The position numbers and the translations under genes were made by a program. The notes below the pieces were generated by a model. It made no database searches and was not told the origin of the DNA. It saw only the letters and a list, made by a program, of their open reading frames with translations. 6,421 nucleotides of DNA from CAYSYY01 sp964576115 [NCBI: uncultured Gemmatimonadota bacterium]. Lineage in GTDB: Bacteria; Blakebacterota; Blakebacteria; Blakebacterales. Of this stretch, positions 6,010 to 6,421 are shown piece by piece. Location: the NCBI GenBank assembly GCA_964576115.1, contig CAZNUA010000044.1, positions 1 to 6,421 on the forward strand. Reading direction: 5' to 3'. The first letter of the stretch is position 1. Each line of letters starts with the position of its first letter.

Positions 6010-6421
6010 ATGGCATCGATTCCCGATCCCCGCCGCCGGAGGCGCGGTTTGCGCCACCGAATGTCCTGTCTGCACGTTTGGACACGCGGTCTGAACCGCC
6101 GGACGTCCTATCTACACGTTTGGATACGCGGTCTGCGCCGCCGGACGGTTCTCCCCGTTCTCTTTCTCCTCCTGCCGGCTCTGGGATTCCTGAGCAGCTG
6201 CGGAGCTCCGAGCGATACGACCTATGTGACAATCGGCACCGGGGCGGTAACCGGTCTTTACTATCCGACCGGGGGCGCCATCGCCCGGATGATCAACGCC
6301 CGCTCCGATTCGCTCGGCCTGAAGGCCACGGTCGAAAGCACCGCCGGTTCGGTCTACAACGTCAACGCGGTCATGAGCGGGGACCTGGAGTTCGGCGTGG
6401 TGCAGTCCGATCGCCAGTACC
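6010..6421 (+). CDS. TAXI-family TRAP transporter substrate-binding lipoprotein (5' part; runs off the right edge)
   Basis: This frame is open from ATG 6010 to the window end (137 residues, no stop). From about residue 70 it reads as a TAXI-type solute receptor: VTIGTGAVTGLYYPTGGAIA, then VESTAGSVYNVNAV, and EFGVVQSDRQY at the edge. These are the hallmark segments of the family. TAXI proteins capture small organic substrates (glutamate/2-oxoglutarate-like acids in studied cases) and pass them to a TRAP permease, often a fused DctQM protein, expected just downstream. The signal peptide core spans about 47-60 and ends in lipobox LSSC with C64 lipidated. Ahead of it sits an odd 46-residue Arg-rich stretch with R8-R12 in a row and a 14-residue repeat. 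ATG 6061 (residue 18) is an alternative start. Neither has a well-spaced Shine-Dalgarno: GGAGG at 6038-6042 is 18 bases from 6061, and nothing convincing precedes 6010. The gap of 10 bp from the previous stop suggests translational coupling. Confidence 0.85.
   Translation, partial: MASIPDPRRRRRGLRHRMSCLHVWTRGLNRRTSYLHVWIRGLRRRTVLPVLFLLLPALGFLSSCGAPSDTTYVTIGTGAVTGLYYPTGGAIARMINARSDSLGLKATVESTAGSVYNVNAVMSGDLEFGVVQSDRQY
6043..6147 (+). repeat. 42-bp tandem repeat, two and a half copies, in the TAXI gene's N-terminal region
   Basis: Two adjacent 42-bp units (6064-6105 and 6106-6147) match at 37 of 42 positions. The 21 bases before them (6043-6063) match the second half of the second unit at 17 of 21 positions in the same 42-bp phase, giving a degenerate half copy. 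Being a multiple of three, the repeat keeps the frame and encodes SCLHVWTRGLNRRT then SYLHVWIRGLRRRT, preceded by RGLRHRM. It lies upstream of the hydrophobic signal core. Replication slippage duplication is the simple explanation. Confidence 0.9.

Noticed and set aside
5995-6015. Transcription terminator between the second propeller gene and the TAXI gene.
   Set aside because: Only 10 bp separate the genes, with no stem-loop followed by a T-run.
6022-6147. Possible CRISPR-like array from the repeats before the TAXI signal core.
   Set aside because: The units are directly adjacent without spacers, imperfect, in frame and only two and a half in number; this is a coding tandem duplication.
5987-6232. 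81-residue minus-strand open frame with a repeated SGGxDRVSKRxDRT pattern.
   Set aside because: The repeat peptide is the antisense reading of the 42-bp tandem repeat in the TAXI gene, whose plus-strand product is clearly identifiable.

Overview
This is a GC-rich stretch from a bacterium with a cell envelope rich in exported proteins. Three of the five genes carry lipoprotein signal peptides, one has a Sec signal peptide and one has a pilin-like N-terminus. The gene types fit a Gram-negative bacterium. A PqqL-like two-half M16 protease and NHL-type propeller lipoproteins in tandem are common in Gemmatimonadota, Bacteroidota/Rhodothermota and related candidate phyla. That placement is inference from gene style; there is no rRNA or other marker here.

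Layout. (1) Minus strand, positions 1-389: the N-terminal 129 residues of a small membrane-anchored, pseudopilin-like protein, running off the left edge. (2) Positions 396-508: a divergent intergenic region with a reasonable sigma-70-like promoter facing right. (3) Plus strand, 509-3427: an exported M16-family zinc metallopeptidase with an intact HxxEH site in the first half and the Arg/Tyr motif in the second. (4) 3424-4707 and 4722-5999: two paralogous lipoproteins, each predicted to be a six-bladed (NHL-like) beta-propeller, clearly a tandem duplication. (5) 6010-6421: the start of a TAXI-family TRAP transporter substrate-binding lipoprotein, cut by the right edge. Its N-terminus has an unusual arginine-rich extension built on a 42-bp tandem repeat.

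The four plus-strand genes are packed like an operon: a 4-bp GTGA overlap, then gaps of 14 and 10 bp, with no terminator-like hairpin and T-run between them. All four products should leave the cytoplasm. The unit may combine envelope proteolysis (M16), two surface or periplasmic propeller proteins of unknown role, and uptake of a small organic substrate (TAXI/TRAP). A functional link is inferred only from this packing. No CRISPR array, tRNA, rRNA, insertion sequence or phage gene was seen. I found no convincing undescribed system. The most unusual items are the repeat-built N-terminus of the TAXI protein and the conserved charged insertion shared by the two propeller paralogues.
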